A DNA stretch of 64,000 nt, taken from the NCBI RefSeq assembly GCF_050947875.1, contig NW_027460339.1, positions 37,994-101,993 of the forward strand, read 5' to 3'. The notes below the pieces were generated by a model. The model saw only the letters and a program-made list of their open reading frames with translations, did no database searches and was not told the origin of the DNA. Shown one piece after another: positions 10,724 through 23,900 of this stretch. Position 1 is the stretch's first letter. Every line of letters begins with the position of its first letter. The stretch is from Dermacentor variabilis. Lineage: Eukaryota; Arthropoda; Arachnida; Ixodida; Ixodidae. The translations under genes were made by a program, and so were the position numbers.

Positions 10724-11447
10724 ACTGCGTCCGCGTCTACCAAAAGATGCATGCGCATGCTTAAAACGCGTTTTGGCACAAATCCATGTGCGGGTGCTAA
10801 AAAGAGCAGCATCGGCATGCTTTTCACGTCGTTTGGTAGAAAACCACGCGCGCGTTCTGCCAAAACCACCATTTGCATGCATATCGTGTGGTTTTGCAGA
10901 AAACTACATCCGCGTCTACCAAAAGATGCATGCGCATACTTAAAACGTGTTTTGGCACAAATCAATGTGCGGGTGCTAAGAAGAGCAGCATCGGCATGCT
11001 TTTCACGTCGTTTGGTAGAAATCCACGCGCGCGTTCTGCCAAAAGCACCATTTGCATGCATATCGTGTGGTTTTGCAGAAAACTGCGTCCGCGTCTACCA
11101 AAAGATGCATGCGCATGCTTAAAACGCGTTTTGGCACAAATCCATGTGCGGGTGCTAAAAAGAGCAGCATCGGCATGCTTTTCACGTCGTTTGGTAGAAA
11201 TCCACGCGCGCGTTCTGCCAAAAGCACCATTTGCATGCATATCGTGTGGTTTTGCAGAAAACTGCGTCCGCGTCTACCAAAAGATGCATGCACATGCTTA
11301 AAACGCGTTTTGGCACAAATCCATGTGCGGGTGCTAAAAAGAGCAGCATCAGCATGCTTTTCACGTCGTTTGGTAGAAATCCACGCGCGCATTCTGCCAA
11401 AAGCACCATTTGCATGCATATCGTGTGGTTTTGCAGAAAACTGCGTC
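10724..11447. repeat. Partial third copy of the 5-mer HOR
   Basis: About four monomers matching 2,670-3,393 at +8,054 bp (45 x 179), with CCAAAACCACC, AAAACTACATCC, AAATCAATG, CGCATTCTGCC and AGCATCAGCATGC. It ends where copy 2 has CCGCTTCTACC and this copy has CCGCGTCTACC. With the 8,771-bp pair, it shows that the first 3.5 kb of the window and the 9.1-11.4 kb stretch share a common origin. Confidence 0.82.
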
Positions 11448-13896
11448 CGCGTCTACCAAAAGATGCGTGCGCATGCTTAAAACGCGTTTTGGCACAAATC
11501 CATGTGCGGGTGCTAAAAAGAGCAGCATCGGCATGCTTTTCACGTCGTTTGGTAGAAATCCACGCGCGCGTTCTGCCAAAAGCACCATTTGCATGCATAT
11601 CGTGTGGTTTTGCAGAAAACTGCGTCCGCGTCTACCAAAAGATGCATGCGCGTGCTTAAAACGCGTTTTGGCACAAATCCATGTGCGGGTGCTAAAAAGA
11701 GCAGCATCGGCATGCTTTTCACGTCGTTTGGTAGAAATCCACGCGCGGATTCTGCCAAAAGCACCATTTGCATGCATATCGTGTGGTTTTGCAGAAAACT
11801 GCGTCCGCGTCTACCAAAAGATGCATGTGCATGCTTAAAACGCGTTTTGGCACAAATCCATGTGCGGGTGCTAAAAAGAGCAGCATCGGCATGCTTTTCA
11901 CGTCGTTTGGTAGAAATCCACGCGCGCGTTCTGCCAAAAGCACCATTTGCATGCATATCGTGTGGTTTTGCAGAAAACTGCGTCCGCGTCTACCAAAAGA
12001 TGCATGCGCATGCTTAAAATGCGTTTTGTCACAAATCCATGTGCGGGTGCTAAAAAGAGCAGCATCGGCATGCTTTTCACGTCGTTTGGTAGAAATCCAC
12101 GCGCGCGTTCTGCCAAAAGCACCATTTGCATGCATATCGTGTGGTTTTGCAGAAAACTGCGTCCGCGTCTACCAAAAGATGCATGCGCATGCTTAAAACG
12201 CCTTTTGGCACAAATCCATGTGCGGGTGCTAAAAAAAGCAGCATCAGCATGCTTTTCACGTCGTTTGGTAGAAAACCACGCGCGCGTTCTGCCAAAAGCA
12301 CCATTTGCATGCATATCGTGTTGTTTTGCAGAAAACTGCATCCGCGTCTACCAAAAGATGCATGCGCATGCTTAAAACGCGTTTTGGCACAAATCCATGT
12401 GCGGGTGCTAAAAAGAGCAGCATCGGCATGCTTTTCACGTCGTTTGGTAGAAATCCACGCGGGCATTCTGCCAAAAGCACCATTTGCATGCATATCGTGT
12501 GGTTTTGCAGAAAACTGCGTCCGCGTCTACCAAAAGATGCATGCGCATGCTTAAAACGCGTTTAGGCACAAATCCATGTGCGGGTACTAAAAAGCGCAGC
12601 ATCGGCATGCTTTTCACGTCGTTTGGTAGAAATCCACGCGCGCGTTCTGCCAAAAGCACCATTTGCATGCATATCGTGTGGTTTTGCAGAAAACTGCGTC
12701 CGCGTCTACCAAAAGATGCATGCGCATGCTCAAAACGCATTTTGGCACAAATCTATGTACGGGTGCTAAAAAGAGCAGCATCGGCATGCTTTTCACGTCG
12801 TTTGGTATAAATCCACTCGCGCGTTCTGCCAAAAGCACCATTTGCATGCATATCGTGTGGTTTTGCAGAAAACTGCGTCCGCGTCTACCAAAAGATGCAC
12901 GCGCATGCTTAAAACGCGTTTTGGCACAAATCCATGTGCGGGTGCTAAAAAGAGCAGCATCGGCATGCTTTTCACGTCGTTTGGTAGAAATCCACGCGCG
13001 CGTTCTGCCAAAAGCACCATTTGCATGCATATCGTGTGGTTTTGCAGAAAACTGCGTCCGCGTCTACCAAAAGATGCATGTGCATGCTAAAAACGCGTTT
13101 TGGCACAAATCCATGTGCGGGTGCTAAAAAGAGCAGCATCGGCATGCTTTTCACGTCGTTTGGTAGAAATCCACGCGCGCGTTCTGCCAAAAGGACCATT
13201 TGCATGCACATTGTGTGGTTTTGCAGAAAACTGCGTCCGCGTCTACCAAAAGATGCATGCGCATGCTTAAAACGCGTTTTGGCACAAATCCATGTGCGGG
13301 TGCTAAAAAGAGCAGCATCGGCATGCTTTTCACGTCGTTTGGTAGAAATCCACGTGCGCGTTCTGCCAAAAGCACCATTTGCATGCACATCGTGTGGCTT
13401 TGCAGAAAACTGCGTCCGCGTCTACCAAAAGATGCATGCGCATGCTTAAAACGCGTTTTGGCACAAATCCTTGTGCGGGTGCTAAAAAGAGCAGCATCGG
13501 CATGCTTTTCACGTCGTTTGGTAGAAATCCACGCGCGCGTTCTGCCAAAAGCACCAATTGCATGCATATCGTGTGGTTTTGCAGAAAACTGCGTCCGCGT
13601 CTACCAAAAGATGCATGCGCATGCTTAAAACGCGTTTTGGCACAAATCCAGGTGCGGGTGCTAAAAAGAGCAGCATCGGCATGCTTTTCACGTCGTTTGG
13701 TAGAAATCCACGCGCGCGTTCTGCCAAAAGCACCATTTGCATGCATATCGTGTGGTTTTGCAGAAAACTGCGTCCGCGTCTACCAAAAGATGCATGCGCA
13801 TGCTTAAAACGCGTTTTGGCACAAATCCATGTGCGGGTGCTAAAAAGAGCAGCATCGGCATGCTTTTCACGTCGTTTGGTAGAAATCCACGCGCGT
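11391..13896. repeat. 14-mer HOR, copy 1 (2,506 bp)
   Basis: Fourteen monomers repeated immediately at 13,897-16,402, distance exactly 14 x 179. Shared markers run in order: GATGCGTGCGC, GCGCGTGCTTAAAA, GCGCGGATTCTG, AAAATGCGTTTTGTC, AACGCCTTTTGG, CGTGTTGTTTTGC, GTTTAGGCAC with GGGTACTAAAAAGCGC, GGTATAAATCCACTCG, GATGCACGCG, AAAAGGACC, GTGTGGCTTTG, AATCCTTGTG, CACCAATTGC and ATCCAGGTGCGG. Only scattered single-base differences separate the copies. Confidence 0.92.
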
Positions 13897-16402
13897 GTTC
13901 TGCCAAAAGCACCATTTGCATGCATATCGTGTGGTTTTGCAGAAAACTGCGTCCGCGTCTACCAAAAGATGCGTGCGCATGCTTAAAACGCGTTTTGGCA
14001 CAAATCCATGTGCGGGTGCTAAAAAGAGCAGCATCGGCATGCTTTTCACGTCGTTTGGTAGAAATCCACGCGCACGTTCTGCCAAAAGCACCATTTGCAT
14101 GCATATCGTGTGGTTTTGCAGAAAACTGCGTCCGCGTCTACCAAAAGATGCATGCGCGTGCTTAAAACGCGTTTTGGCACAAATCCATGTGCGGGTGCTA
14201 AAAAGAGCAGCATCGGCATGCTTTTCACGTCGTTTGGTAGAAATCCACGCGCGGATTCTGCCAAAAGCACCATTTGCATGCATATCGTGTGGTTTTGCAG
14301 AAAACTGCGTCCGCGTCTACCAAAAGATGCATGTGCATGCTTAAAACGCGTTTTGGCACAAATCCATGTGCGGGTGCTAAAAAGAGCAGCATCGGCATGC
14401 TTTTCACGTCGTTTGGTAGAAATCCACGCGCGCGTTCTGCCAAAAGCACCATTTGCATGCATATCGTGTGGTTTTGCAGAAAACTGCGTCCGCGTCTACC
14501 AAAAGATGCATGCGCATGCTTAAAATGCGTTTTGTCACAAATCCATGTGCGGGTGCTAAAAAGAGCAGCATCGGCATGCTTTTCACGTCGTTTGGTAGAA
14601 ATCCACGCGCGCGTTCTGCCAAAAGCACCATTTGCATGCATATCGTGTGGTTTTGCAGAAAACTGCGTCCGCGTCTACCAAAAGATGCATGCGCATGCTT
14701 AAAACGCCTTTTGGCACAAATCCATGTGCGGGTGCTAAAAAAAGCAGCATCAGCATGCTTTTCACGTCGTTTGGTAGAAAACCACGCGCGCGTTCTGCCA
14801 AAAGCACCATTTGCATGCATATCGTGTTGTTTTGCAGAAAACTGCATCCGCGTCTACCAAAAGATGCATGCGCATGCTTAAAACGCGTTTTGGCACAAAT
14901 CCATGTGCGGGTGCTAAAAAGAGCAGCATCGGCATGCTTTTCACGTCGTTTGGTAGAAATCCACGCGGGCGTTCTGCCAAAAGCACCATTTGCATGCATA
15001 TCGTGTGGTTTTGCAGAAAACTGCGTCGGCGTCTACCAAAAGATGCATGCGCATGCTTAAAACGCGTTTAGGCACAAATCCATGTGCGGGTACTAAAAAG
15101 CGCAGCATCGGCATGCTTTTCACGTCGTTTGGTAGAAATCCACGCGCGCGTTCTGCCAAAAGCACCATTTGCATGCATATCGTGTGGTTTTGCAGAAAAC
15201 TGCGTCCGCGTCTACCAAAAGATGCATGCGCATGCTCAAAACGCATTTTGGCACAAATCTATGTACGGGTGCTAAAAAGAGCAGCATCGGCATGCTTTTC
15301 ACGTCGTTTGGTATAAATCCACTCGCGCGTTCTGCCAAAAGCACCATTTGCATGCATATCGTGTGGTTTTGCAGAAAACTGCGTCCGCGTCTACCAAAAG
15401 ATGCACGCGCATGCTTAAAACGCGTTTTGGCACAAATCCATGTGCGGGTGCTAAAAAGAGCAGCATCGGCATGCTTTTCACGTCGTTTGGTAGAAATCCA
15501 CGCGCGCGTTCTGCCAAAAGCACCATTTGCATGCATATCGTGTGGTTTTGCAGAAAACTGCGTCCGCGTCTACCAAAAGATGCATGTGCATGCTAAAAAC
15601 GCGTTTTGGCACAAATCCATGTGCGGGTGCTAAAAAGAGCAGCATCGGCATGCTTTTCACGTCGTTTGGTAGAAATCCACGCGCGCGTTCTGCCAAAAGG
15701 ACCATTTGCATGCACATTGTGTGGTTTTGCAGAAAACTGCGTCCGCGTCTACCAAAAGATGCATGCGCATGCTTAAAACGCGTTTTGGCACAAATCCATG
15801 TGCGGGTGCTAAAAAGAGCAGCATCGGCATGCTTTTCACGTCGTTTGGTAGAAATCCACGTGCGCGTTCTGCCAAAAGCACCATTTGCATGCACATCGTG
15901 TGGCTTTGCAGAAAACTGCGTCCGCGTCTACCAAAAGATGCATGCGCATGCTTAAAACGCGTTTTGGCACAAATCCTTGTGCGGGTGCTAAAAAGAGCAG
16001 CATCGGCATGCTTTTCACGTCGTTTGGTAGAAATCCACGCGCGCGTTCTGCCAAAAGCACCAATTGCATGCATATCGTGTGGTTTTGCAGAAAACTGCGT
16101 CCGCGTCTACCAAAAGATGCATGCGCATGCTTAAAACGCGTTTTGGCACAAATCCAGGTGCGGGTGCTAAAAAGAGCAGCATCGGCATGCTTTTCACGTC
16201 GTTTGGTAGAAATCCACGCGCGCGTTCTGCCAAAAGCACCATTTGCATGCATATCGTGTGGTTTTGCAGAAAACTGCGTCCGCGTCTACCAAAAGATGCA
16301 TGCGCATGCTTAAAACGCGTTTTGGCACAAATCCATGTGCGGGTGCTAAAAAGAGCAGCATCGGCATGCTTTTCACGTCGTTTGGTAGAAATCCACGCGC
16401 GC
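13897..16402. repeat. 14-mer HOR, copy 2 (2,506 bp)
   Basis: Tandem copy of the preceding block with no length change. The boundary is the CGCGTGTTCTG variant at 13,895, which replaces CGCGCATTCTG of copy 1. Private changes include CGCGCACGTTC near 14,073 and GCGTCGGCG near 15,026. A more diverged partial relative lies 3,401 bp (19 monomers) downstream. Confidence 0.92.
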
Positions 16403-17945
16403 GTTCTGCCAAAAGCACCATTTGCATGCATGTCGTGTGGTTTTGCAGAAAACTGCGTCCGCGTCTACCAAAAGATGCATGAGCATGCTTAAAACGCGTT
16501 TTGGCACAAATCCATGTGCGGGTGCTAAAAAGAGCAGCATCGGCATGCTTTTCACGTCGTTTGGTAGAAATCCACGCGCGCGTTCTGCCAAAAGCACCAA
16601 TTGCATGAATATCGTGTGGTTTTGCAGAAAACTGCGTCCGCGTCTACCAAAAGATGCATGCGCATGCTTAAAACGCGTTTTGGCACAAATCCAGGTGCGG
16701 GTGCTAAAAAGAGCAGCATCGGCATGCTTTTCACGTCGTTTGGTAGAAATCCACGCGCGCGTTCTGCCAAAAGCACCATTTGCATGCATATCGTGTGGTT
16801 TTGCAGAAAACTGCGTCCGCGTCTACCAAAAGATGCATGCGCATGCTTAAAACGCGTTTTGGCACAAATCCATGTGCGGGTGCTAAAAAGAGCAGCATCG
16901 GCATGCTTTTCACGTCGTTTGGTAGAAATCCACGCGCGCGTTCTGCCAAAAGCACCATTTGCATGCATGTCGTGTGGTTTTGCAGAAAACTGCGTCCGCG
17001 TCTACCAAAAGATGCATGAGCATGCTTAAAACGCGTTTTGGCACAAATCCATGTGCGGGTGCTAAAAAGAGCAGCATCGGCATGCTTTTCACGTCGTTTG
17101 GTAGAAATCCACGCGCGCGTTCTGCCAAAAGCACCATTTGCATGCATATCGTGTGGTTTTGCAGAAAACTGCGTCCGCGTCTACCAAAAGATACATGCGC
17201 ATGCTTAAAACGCGTTTTGGCACAAATCCATGTGCGGGTGCTAAAAATAGCAGCATCGGCATGCTTTTCACGTCGTTTCGTAGACATCCACGCGCGCGTT
17301 CTGCCAAAAGCACCATTTGCATGCATATCGTGTGGTTTTGCAGAAAACTGCGTCCGCGTCTACCAAAAGATGCATGCGCATGCTTAAAACGCGTTTTGGC
17401 ACAAATCCTTGTGCGGGTGCTAAAAAGAGCAGCATCGGCATGCTTTTCACGTCGTTTGGTAGAAATCCACGCGCGCGTTCTGCCAAAAGCACCATTTGCA
17501 TGCATGTCGTGTGGTTTTGCAGAAAACTGCGTCCGCGTCTACCAAAAGATGCATGAGCATGCTTAAAACGCGTTTTGGCACAAATCCATGTGCGGGTGCT
17601 AAAAAGAGCAGCATCGGCATGCTTTTCACGTCGTTTGGTAGAAATCCACGCGCGCGTTCTGCCAAAAGCACCATTTGCATGCATATCGTGTGGTTTTGCA
17701 GAAAACTGCGTCCGCGTCTACCAAAAGATACATGCGCATGCTTAAAACGCGTTTTGGCACAAATCCATGTGCGGGTGCTAAAAATAGCAGCATCGGCATG
17801 CTTTTCACGTCGTTTGGTAGACATCCACGCGCGCGTTCTGCCAAAAGCACCATTTGCATGCATATCGTGTGGTTTTGCAGAAAACTGCGTCCGCGTCTAC
17901 CAAAAGATGCATGCGCATGCTTAAAACGCGTTTTGTCAGAAATCC
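15978..17945. repeat. Trimer-register HOR block (537 bp)
   Basis: Variants recur every three monomers here: ATCCAGGTGCGG near 16,153 and 16,690; GCATGCATGTCGTG near 16,430, 16,967 and 17,504; GATGCATGAGCATG near 16,474, 17,011 and 17,548; AAGATACATGCG near 17,189 and 17,726. The copies overlap in register rather than sharing one clean boundary, suggesting successive unequal exchanges of three monomers each. The first trimer is also the tail of the 14-mer block. Confidence 0.82.
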
Positions 17946-19803
17946 ATGTGCGGGTGCTAAAAAGAGCAGCATCGGCATGCTTTTCACGTCGTTTGGTAGA
18001 AATCCACGCGCGCGTTCTGCCAAAAGCACCATTTGCATGCATATCGTGTGGTTTTGCAGAAAACTGCGTCCGCGTCTACCAAAAGATGCATGCGCATGCT
18101 TAAAACGCCTTTTGGCACAAATCCATGTGCGGGTGCTAAAAAGAGCAGCATCAGCATGCTTTTCACGTCGTTTGGTAGAAAACCACACGCGCGTTCTGCC
18201 AAAAGCACCATTTGCATGCATATCGTGTGGTATTGCAGAAAACTGCATCCGCGTCTACCAAAAGATGCATGCGCATGCTTAAAACGCGTTTTGGCACAAA
18301 TCCATGTGCGGGTGCTAAAAAGAGCAGCATCGGCATGCTTTTCACGTTGTTTGGTAGAAATCCACGCGGGCCTTTTGCCAAAAGCACCATTTGCATGCAT
18401 ATCGTGTGGTTTTGCAGAAAACTGCGTCCGCGTCTACCAAAAGATGCATGCGCATGCTTAAAACGCGTTTAGGCACAAATCCATGTGCGGGTGCTAAAAA
18501 GAGCAGCATCGGCATGCTTTTCACGTCGTTTGGTAGAAATCCACGCGCGCGTTCTGCCAAAAGCACCATTTGCATGCATATCGTGTGGTTTTGCAGAAAA
18601 CTGCGTCCGCGTCTACCAATAGATGCATGCCCATGCTTAAAACGCATTTTGGCACAAATCTATGTGCGGGTGCTAAAAAGAGCAGCATCGGCATGCTTTT
18701 CACGTCGTTTGGTAGAAATCCACTCGCGCGTTCTGCCAAAAGCACCATTTGCATGCATATCGTGTGGTTTTGCAGAAAACTGCGTCCGCGTCTACCAAAA
18801 GATGCATGGGCATGCTGAAAACGCGTTTTGGCACAAATCCATGTGCGGGTGCTAAAAAGAGCAGCATCGGCATGCTTTTCACGTCGTTTGGTAGAAATCC
18901 ACGCGCGCGTTCTGCCAAAAGCACCATTTGCATGCATATCGTGTGGTTTTGCAGAAAACTGCGTCCGCGTCTACCAAAAGATGCATGCGCATGCTTAAAA
19001 CGCGTTTTGGCACAAATCCGTGTGCGGGTGCTAAAAAGAGCAGCATCGGCATGCTTTTCACGTCGTTTGGTAGAAATCCACGCGCGCGTTCTGCCAAAAG
19101 CATCATTTGCATGCATATCGTGTGGTTTTGCAGAAAACTGCGTCCGCGTCTACCAAAAGATGCATGTGCATGCTAAAAACGCGCTTTGGCACAAATCCAT
19201 GTGCGGGTGCTAAAAAGAGCGGCATCGGCATGCTTTTCACGTCGTTTGGTAGAAATCCACGCGCGCGTTCTGCCAAAAGGACCATTTGCATGCTCATTGT
19301 GTGGTTTTGCAGAAAACTGCGTCCGCGTCTACCAAAAGATGCATGCACATGCTTAAAACGCGTTTTGGCACAAATCCATGTGCGGGTGCTAAAAAGAGCA
19401 GCATCGGCATGCTTTTCACGTCGTTTGGTAGAAATCCAGGCGCGCGTTCTGCCAAAAGCACCATTTGCATGCACATCGTGTGGCTTTGCAGAAAACTGCG
19501 TCCGCGTCTACCAAAAGATGCATGCGCATGCTTAAAACGCGTTTTGGCACAAATCCTTGTGCCGGTGCTAAAAAGAGCAGCATCGGCATGCTTTTCACGT
19601 CGTTTGGTAGAAATCCACGCGCGCGTTCTGCCAAAAGCACCAATTGCATGCATATCGTGTGGTTTTGCAGAAAACTGCGTCCGCGTCTACCAAAAGATGC
19701 ATGCGCATGCTTAAAACGCGTTTTGACACAAATCCATGTGCGGGTGCTAAAAAGAGCAGCATCGGCATGCTTTTCACGTCGTTTGGTAGAAATCCACGCG
19801 CGC
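17946..19803. repeat. Diverged partial copy of the 14-mer block
   Basis: Matches 14,545-16,402 at +3,401 bp (19 x 179); the relationship may begin slightly earlier, near 17.8 kb. It shares AACGCCTTTTGG, the AGCATCAGC state, GTTTAGGCAC near 18,470, CCACTCGCGCG near 18,720, AAAAGGACC and GTGTGGCTTTG. It also has many private changes, including GGTATTGCAG, GGGCCTTTTGCC, CCAATAGATGCATGCCC and GGGCATGCTGAAAA. It is clearly older or less homogenised than the two tandem 14-mers. Confidence 0.78.
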
Positions 19804-20906
19804 ATTCTGCCAAAAGCACCATTTGCATGCATATCGTGTGGTTTTGCAGAAAACTGCGTCCGCGTCTACCAAAAGATGCATGCGCATGCTTAAAACGCGT
19901 TTTGGCACAAATCCATGTGCGGGTGCTAAAAAGAGCAGCATCGGCATGCTTTTCACGTCGTTTGGTAGAAATTCACGCGCGCGTTCTACCAAAAGCACCA
20001 TTTGCATGCATATCGTGTGGTTTTGCAGAAAACTGCGTCCGCGTCTACCAAAAGATGCATGCGCATGCTTAAAACGCGTTTTGGCACAAATCCATGTGCG
20101 GGTGCTAAAAAGAGCAGCATCGGCATGCTTTTCACGTCGTTTTGTAGAAATCCACGCGCGCGTTCTGCCAAAAGCACTATTTGCATGCATATCGTGTGGT
20201 TTTGCAGAAAACTGCGTCCGCGTCTACCAAAAGATGCATGCGCATGCTTAAAACGCGTTTTGGCAAAAATCCATGTGCGGGTGCTAAAAAGAGCAGCATC
20301 GGCATGCTTTTCACGTCGTTTGGTAGAAATCCACGCGCGCGTTCTGCCAAAAGCACCATTTGCATGCATATCGTGTGGTTTTGCAGAAAACTGCGTCCGC
20401 GTCTACCAAAAGATGCATGCGCATGCTTAAAACGCGTTTTGGCACAAATCCATGTGCGGGTGCTAAAAAGAGCAGCATCGGCATGCTTTTCACGTCGTTT
20501 GGTAGAAATCCACGCGCACGTTCTGCCAAAAGCACCATTTGCATGCATATCGTGTGGTTTTGCAGAAAACTGCGTCCGCGTCTACCAAAAGATGCATGCG
20601 CATGCTTAAAACGCGTTTTGTCACAAATCCATGTGCGGGTGCTAAAAAGAGCAGCATCGGCATGCTTTTCACGTCGTTTGGTAGAAATCCACGCGCGCGT
20701 TCTGCCAAAAGCACCATTTGCATGCATATCGTGTGGTTTTGCAGAAAACTGCGTCCGCGTCTACCAAAAGATGCATGCGCATGCTTAAAAGGCGTTTTGG
20801 CACAAATCCATGTGCGGGTGCTAAAAAGAGCAGCATCGGCATGCTTTTCACGTCGTTTGGTAGAAATCCACGCGCGCGTTCTGACAAAAGCACCATTTGC
20901 ATGCAT
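19804..20906. repeat. Family A monomers between HOR blocks
   Basis: About six near-consensus monomers with weak markers: AAATTCACG with TTCTACCAAAAG near 19,970-19,990, CGTTTTGTAG near 20,139, GGCAAAAATCC near 20,265, GTTTTGTCAC near 20,617 and AAAGGCGTTTTGG near 20,788. Several of these states recur in the 24-25 kb and 33 kb regions, so the segment is related to the HORs that follow, but no contiguous copy is obvious. Confidence 0.65.
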
Positions 20907-23900
20907 ATCGTGTGGTTTTGCAGAAAACTGCGTCCGCGTCTCCCAAAAGATGCATGCGCATGCTAAAAACGCGTTTTGGCACAAATTCATGTGCGGGTGC
21001 TAAAAAGAGCAGCATCGGCATGCTTTTCACGTCGTTTGGTAGAAATCCACGCGCGCGTTCTGCCAAAAGCACCATTTGCATGCACATCGTGTGGTTTTGC
21101 AGAAAACTGCGTCCGCGTCTACCAAAAGATGCATGCGCATGCTTAAAACGCGTTTTGGCACAAATCCATGTGCGGGTGCTAAAAAGAGCAGAATCGGCAT
21201 GCTTTTCACGTCGTTTGGTAGAAATCCACGCGCGCGTTCTGCCAAAAGCACCCTTTGCATGCATATCGTGTGGTTTTGCAGAAAACTGCGTCCGCGTCTC
21301 CCAAAAGATGCATGTGCATGCTAAAAACGCGTTTTTTCTCAAAACCATGTGCGGGTGCTAAAAAGAGCAGCATCGGCATGCTTTTCACGTCGTTTGGTAG
21401 AAATCCCCGCGCGCGTTCTGCCAAAAGCACCATTTGCATGCATGTCGTGTGGTTTAGCAGAAAACTGCGTCCGCGTCTACCAAAAGATGCATGTGCATGC
21501 TTAAAACGCGTTTTGGCACAAATCCATGTGCGGGTGCTAAAAAGAGCAGCATCGGCATGCTTTTCACGTCGTTTGGTAGAAATCCACGCGCGGATTCTGC
21601 CAAAAGCACCATTTGCATGCATATCGTGTGGTTTTGCAGAAAACTGCGTCCGCGTCTACCAAAAGATGCATGCGCATGCTTAAAACGCGTTTTGGCACAA
21701 ATCCGTGTGCGGGTGCTAAAAAGAGCAGCATCGGCATGCTTTTCACGTCGTTTGGTAGAAATCCCCGCGCGCGTTCTGCCAAAAGCACCATTTGCATGCA
21801 TGTCGTGTGGTTTTGCAGAAAACTGCGTCCGCGTCTACCAAAAGATGCATGTGCATGCTTAAAACGCGTTTTGGCACAAATCCATGTGCGGGTGCTAAAA
21901 AGAGCAGCATCGGCATGCTTTTCACGTCGTTTGGTAGAAATCCACGCGCGCGTTCTGCCAAAAGCACCATTTGCATGCATATCGTGTGGTTTTGCAGAAA
22001 ACTGCGTCCGCGTCTACCAAAAGATGCATGCGCATGCTTAAAACGCGTTTTGTCACAAATCCATGTGCGGGTGCTAAAAAGAGCAGCATCGGCATGCTTT
22101 TCACGTCGTTTGGTAGAAATCCACGCGCGCGTTCTGCCAAAAGCACCATTTGCATGCATATCGTGTGGTTTTGCAGAAAACGGCGTCCGCGTCTACCAAA
22201 AGATGCATGCGCATGCTTAAAACGCGTTTTGGCACAAATCCATGTGCGGGTGCTAAAAAGAGCAGAATCGGCATGCTTTTCACGTCGTTTGGTAGAAATC
22301 CACGCGCGCGTTCTGCCAAAAGCACCATTTGCATGCATATCGTGTGGTTTTGCAGAAAACTGCGTCCGCGTCTACCAAAAGATGCATGCGCATGCTTAAA
22401 ACGCGTTTTGGCACAAATCCATGTGCGGTTGCTAAAAACAGCAGCATCGGCATGCTTTTCACGTCCTTTGGTAGAAATCCACGCGCGCGTTCTGCCAAAA
22501 GCACCATTTGCATGCATATCGTGTGGTTTTGCAGAAAACTGCGTCCGCGTCTACCAAAAGATGCATGCGCATGCTTAAAACGCGTTTTGGCACAAATCCA
22601 TGTGCGGGTGCTAAAAAGAGCAGCATCGGCATGCTTTTCACGTCGTTTGGTAGAAATCCACGCGCTCGTTCTGCCAAAAGCACCATTTGCATGCCTATCG
22701 TGTGGTTTTGCAGAAAACTGCGTCCGCGTCTTCCAAAAGATGCATGCGCATGCTTAAAACGCGTTTTGGCACAAATCCATGTGCGGGTGCTAAAAAGAGC
22801 AGAATCGGCATGCTTTTCACGTCCTTTGGTAGAAATCCACGCGCGCGTTCTGCCAAAAGCACCATTTGCATGCATATCGTGTGGTTTTGCAGAAAACTGC
22901 GTCCGCGTCTACCAAAAGATGCATGCGCATGCTTAAAACGCGTTTTGGCACAAATCCATGTGCGGGTGCTAAAAAGAGCAGCATCGGCATGCTTTTCACG
23001 TCGTTTGGTAGAAATCCACGCGCGCGTTCTGCCAAAAGCACCATTTGCATGCATATCGTGTGGTTTTGCAGAAAACTGCGTCCGCGTCTTCCAAAAGATG
23101 CATGTGCATGCTTAAAACGCGTTTTGGCACAAATCCATGTGCGGGTGCTAAAAAGAGCAGCATCGGCATGCTTTTCACGTCGTTTGGTAGAAATCCACGC
23201 GCGCGTTCTGCCAAAAGCACCATTTGCATGCATATAGTGTGGTTTTGCAGAAAACTGCGTCCGCGTCTACCAAAAGATGCATGCGCATGCTTAAAACGCG
23301 TTTTGCCACAAATCCATGTGCTGGTGCTAAAAAGAGCAGCATCGGCATGCTTTTCACGTCCTTTGGTAGAAATCCACGCGCGCGTTCTGCCAAAAGCACC
23401 ATTTGCATGCATATCGTGTGGTTTTGCAGAAAACTGCGTCCGCGTCTACCAAAAGATGCATGCGCTTGCTTAAAACGCGTTTTGGCACAAATCCATGTGC
23501 GGGTGCTAAAAAGAGCAGAATCGGCATGCTTTTCACGTCGTTTGGTAGAAATCCACGCGCGCGTTCTGCCAAAAGCACCATTTGCATGCATATCGTGTGG
23601 TTTTGCAGAAAACTGCGTCCGCGTCTACCAAAAGATGCATGCGCATGCTTAAAACGCGTTTTTTCACAAATCCATGTGCGGGTGCTAAAAAGAGCAGCAT
23701 CGGCGTGCTTTTCACGTCGTTTGGTAGAAATCCCCGCGCGCGTTCTGCCAAAAGCACCATTTGCATGCATATCGTGTGGTTTTGCAGAAAACTGCGTCCG
23801 CGTCTACCAAAAGATGCATGCGCATGCTTAAAACGCGTTTTGGCACAAATCCATGTGCGGGTGCTAAAAAGAGCAGCATCGGCATGCTTTTCACGTCGTT

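Noticed and set aside
18300..18470. Cluster of changes suggesting a foreign insertion (GGGCCTTTTGCC near 18,370)
   Set aside because: The monomer still aligns over its full 179 bp with substitutions only, and the same monomer type occurs in the 14-mer HORs.
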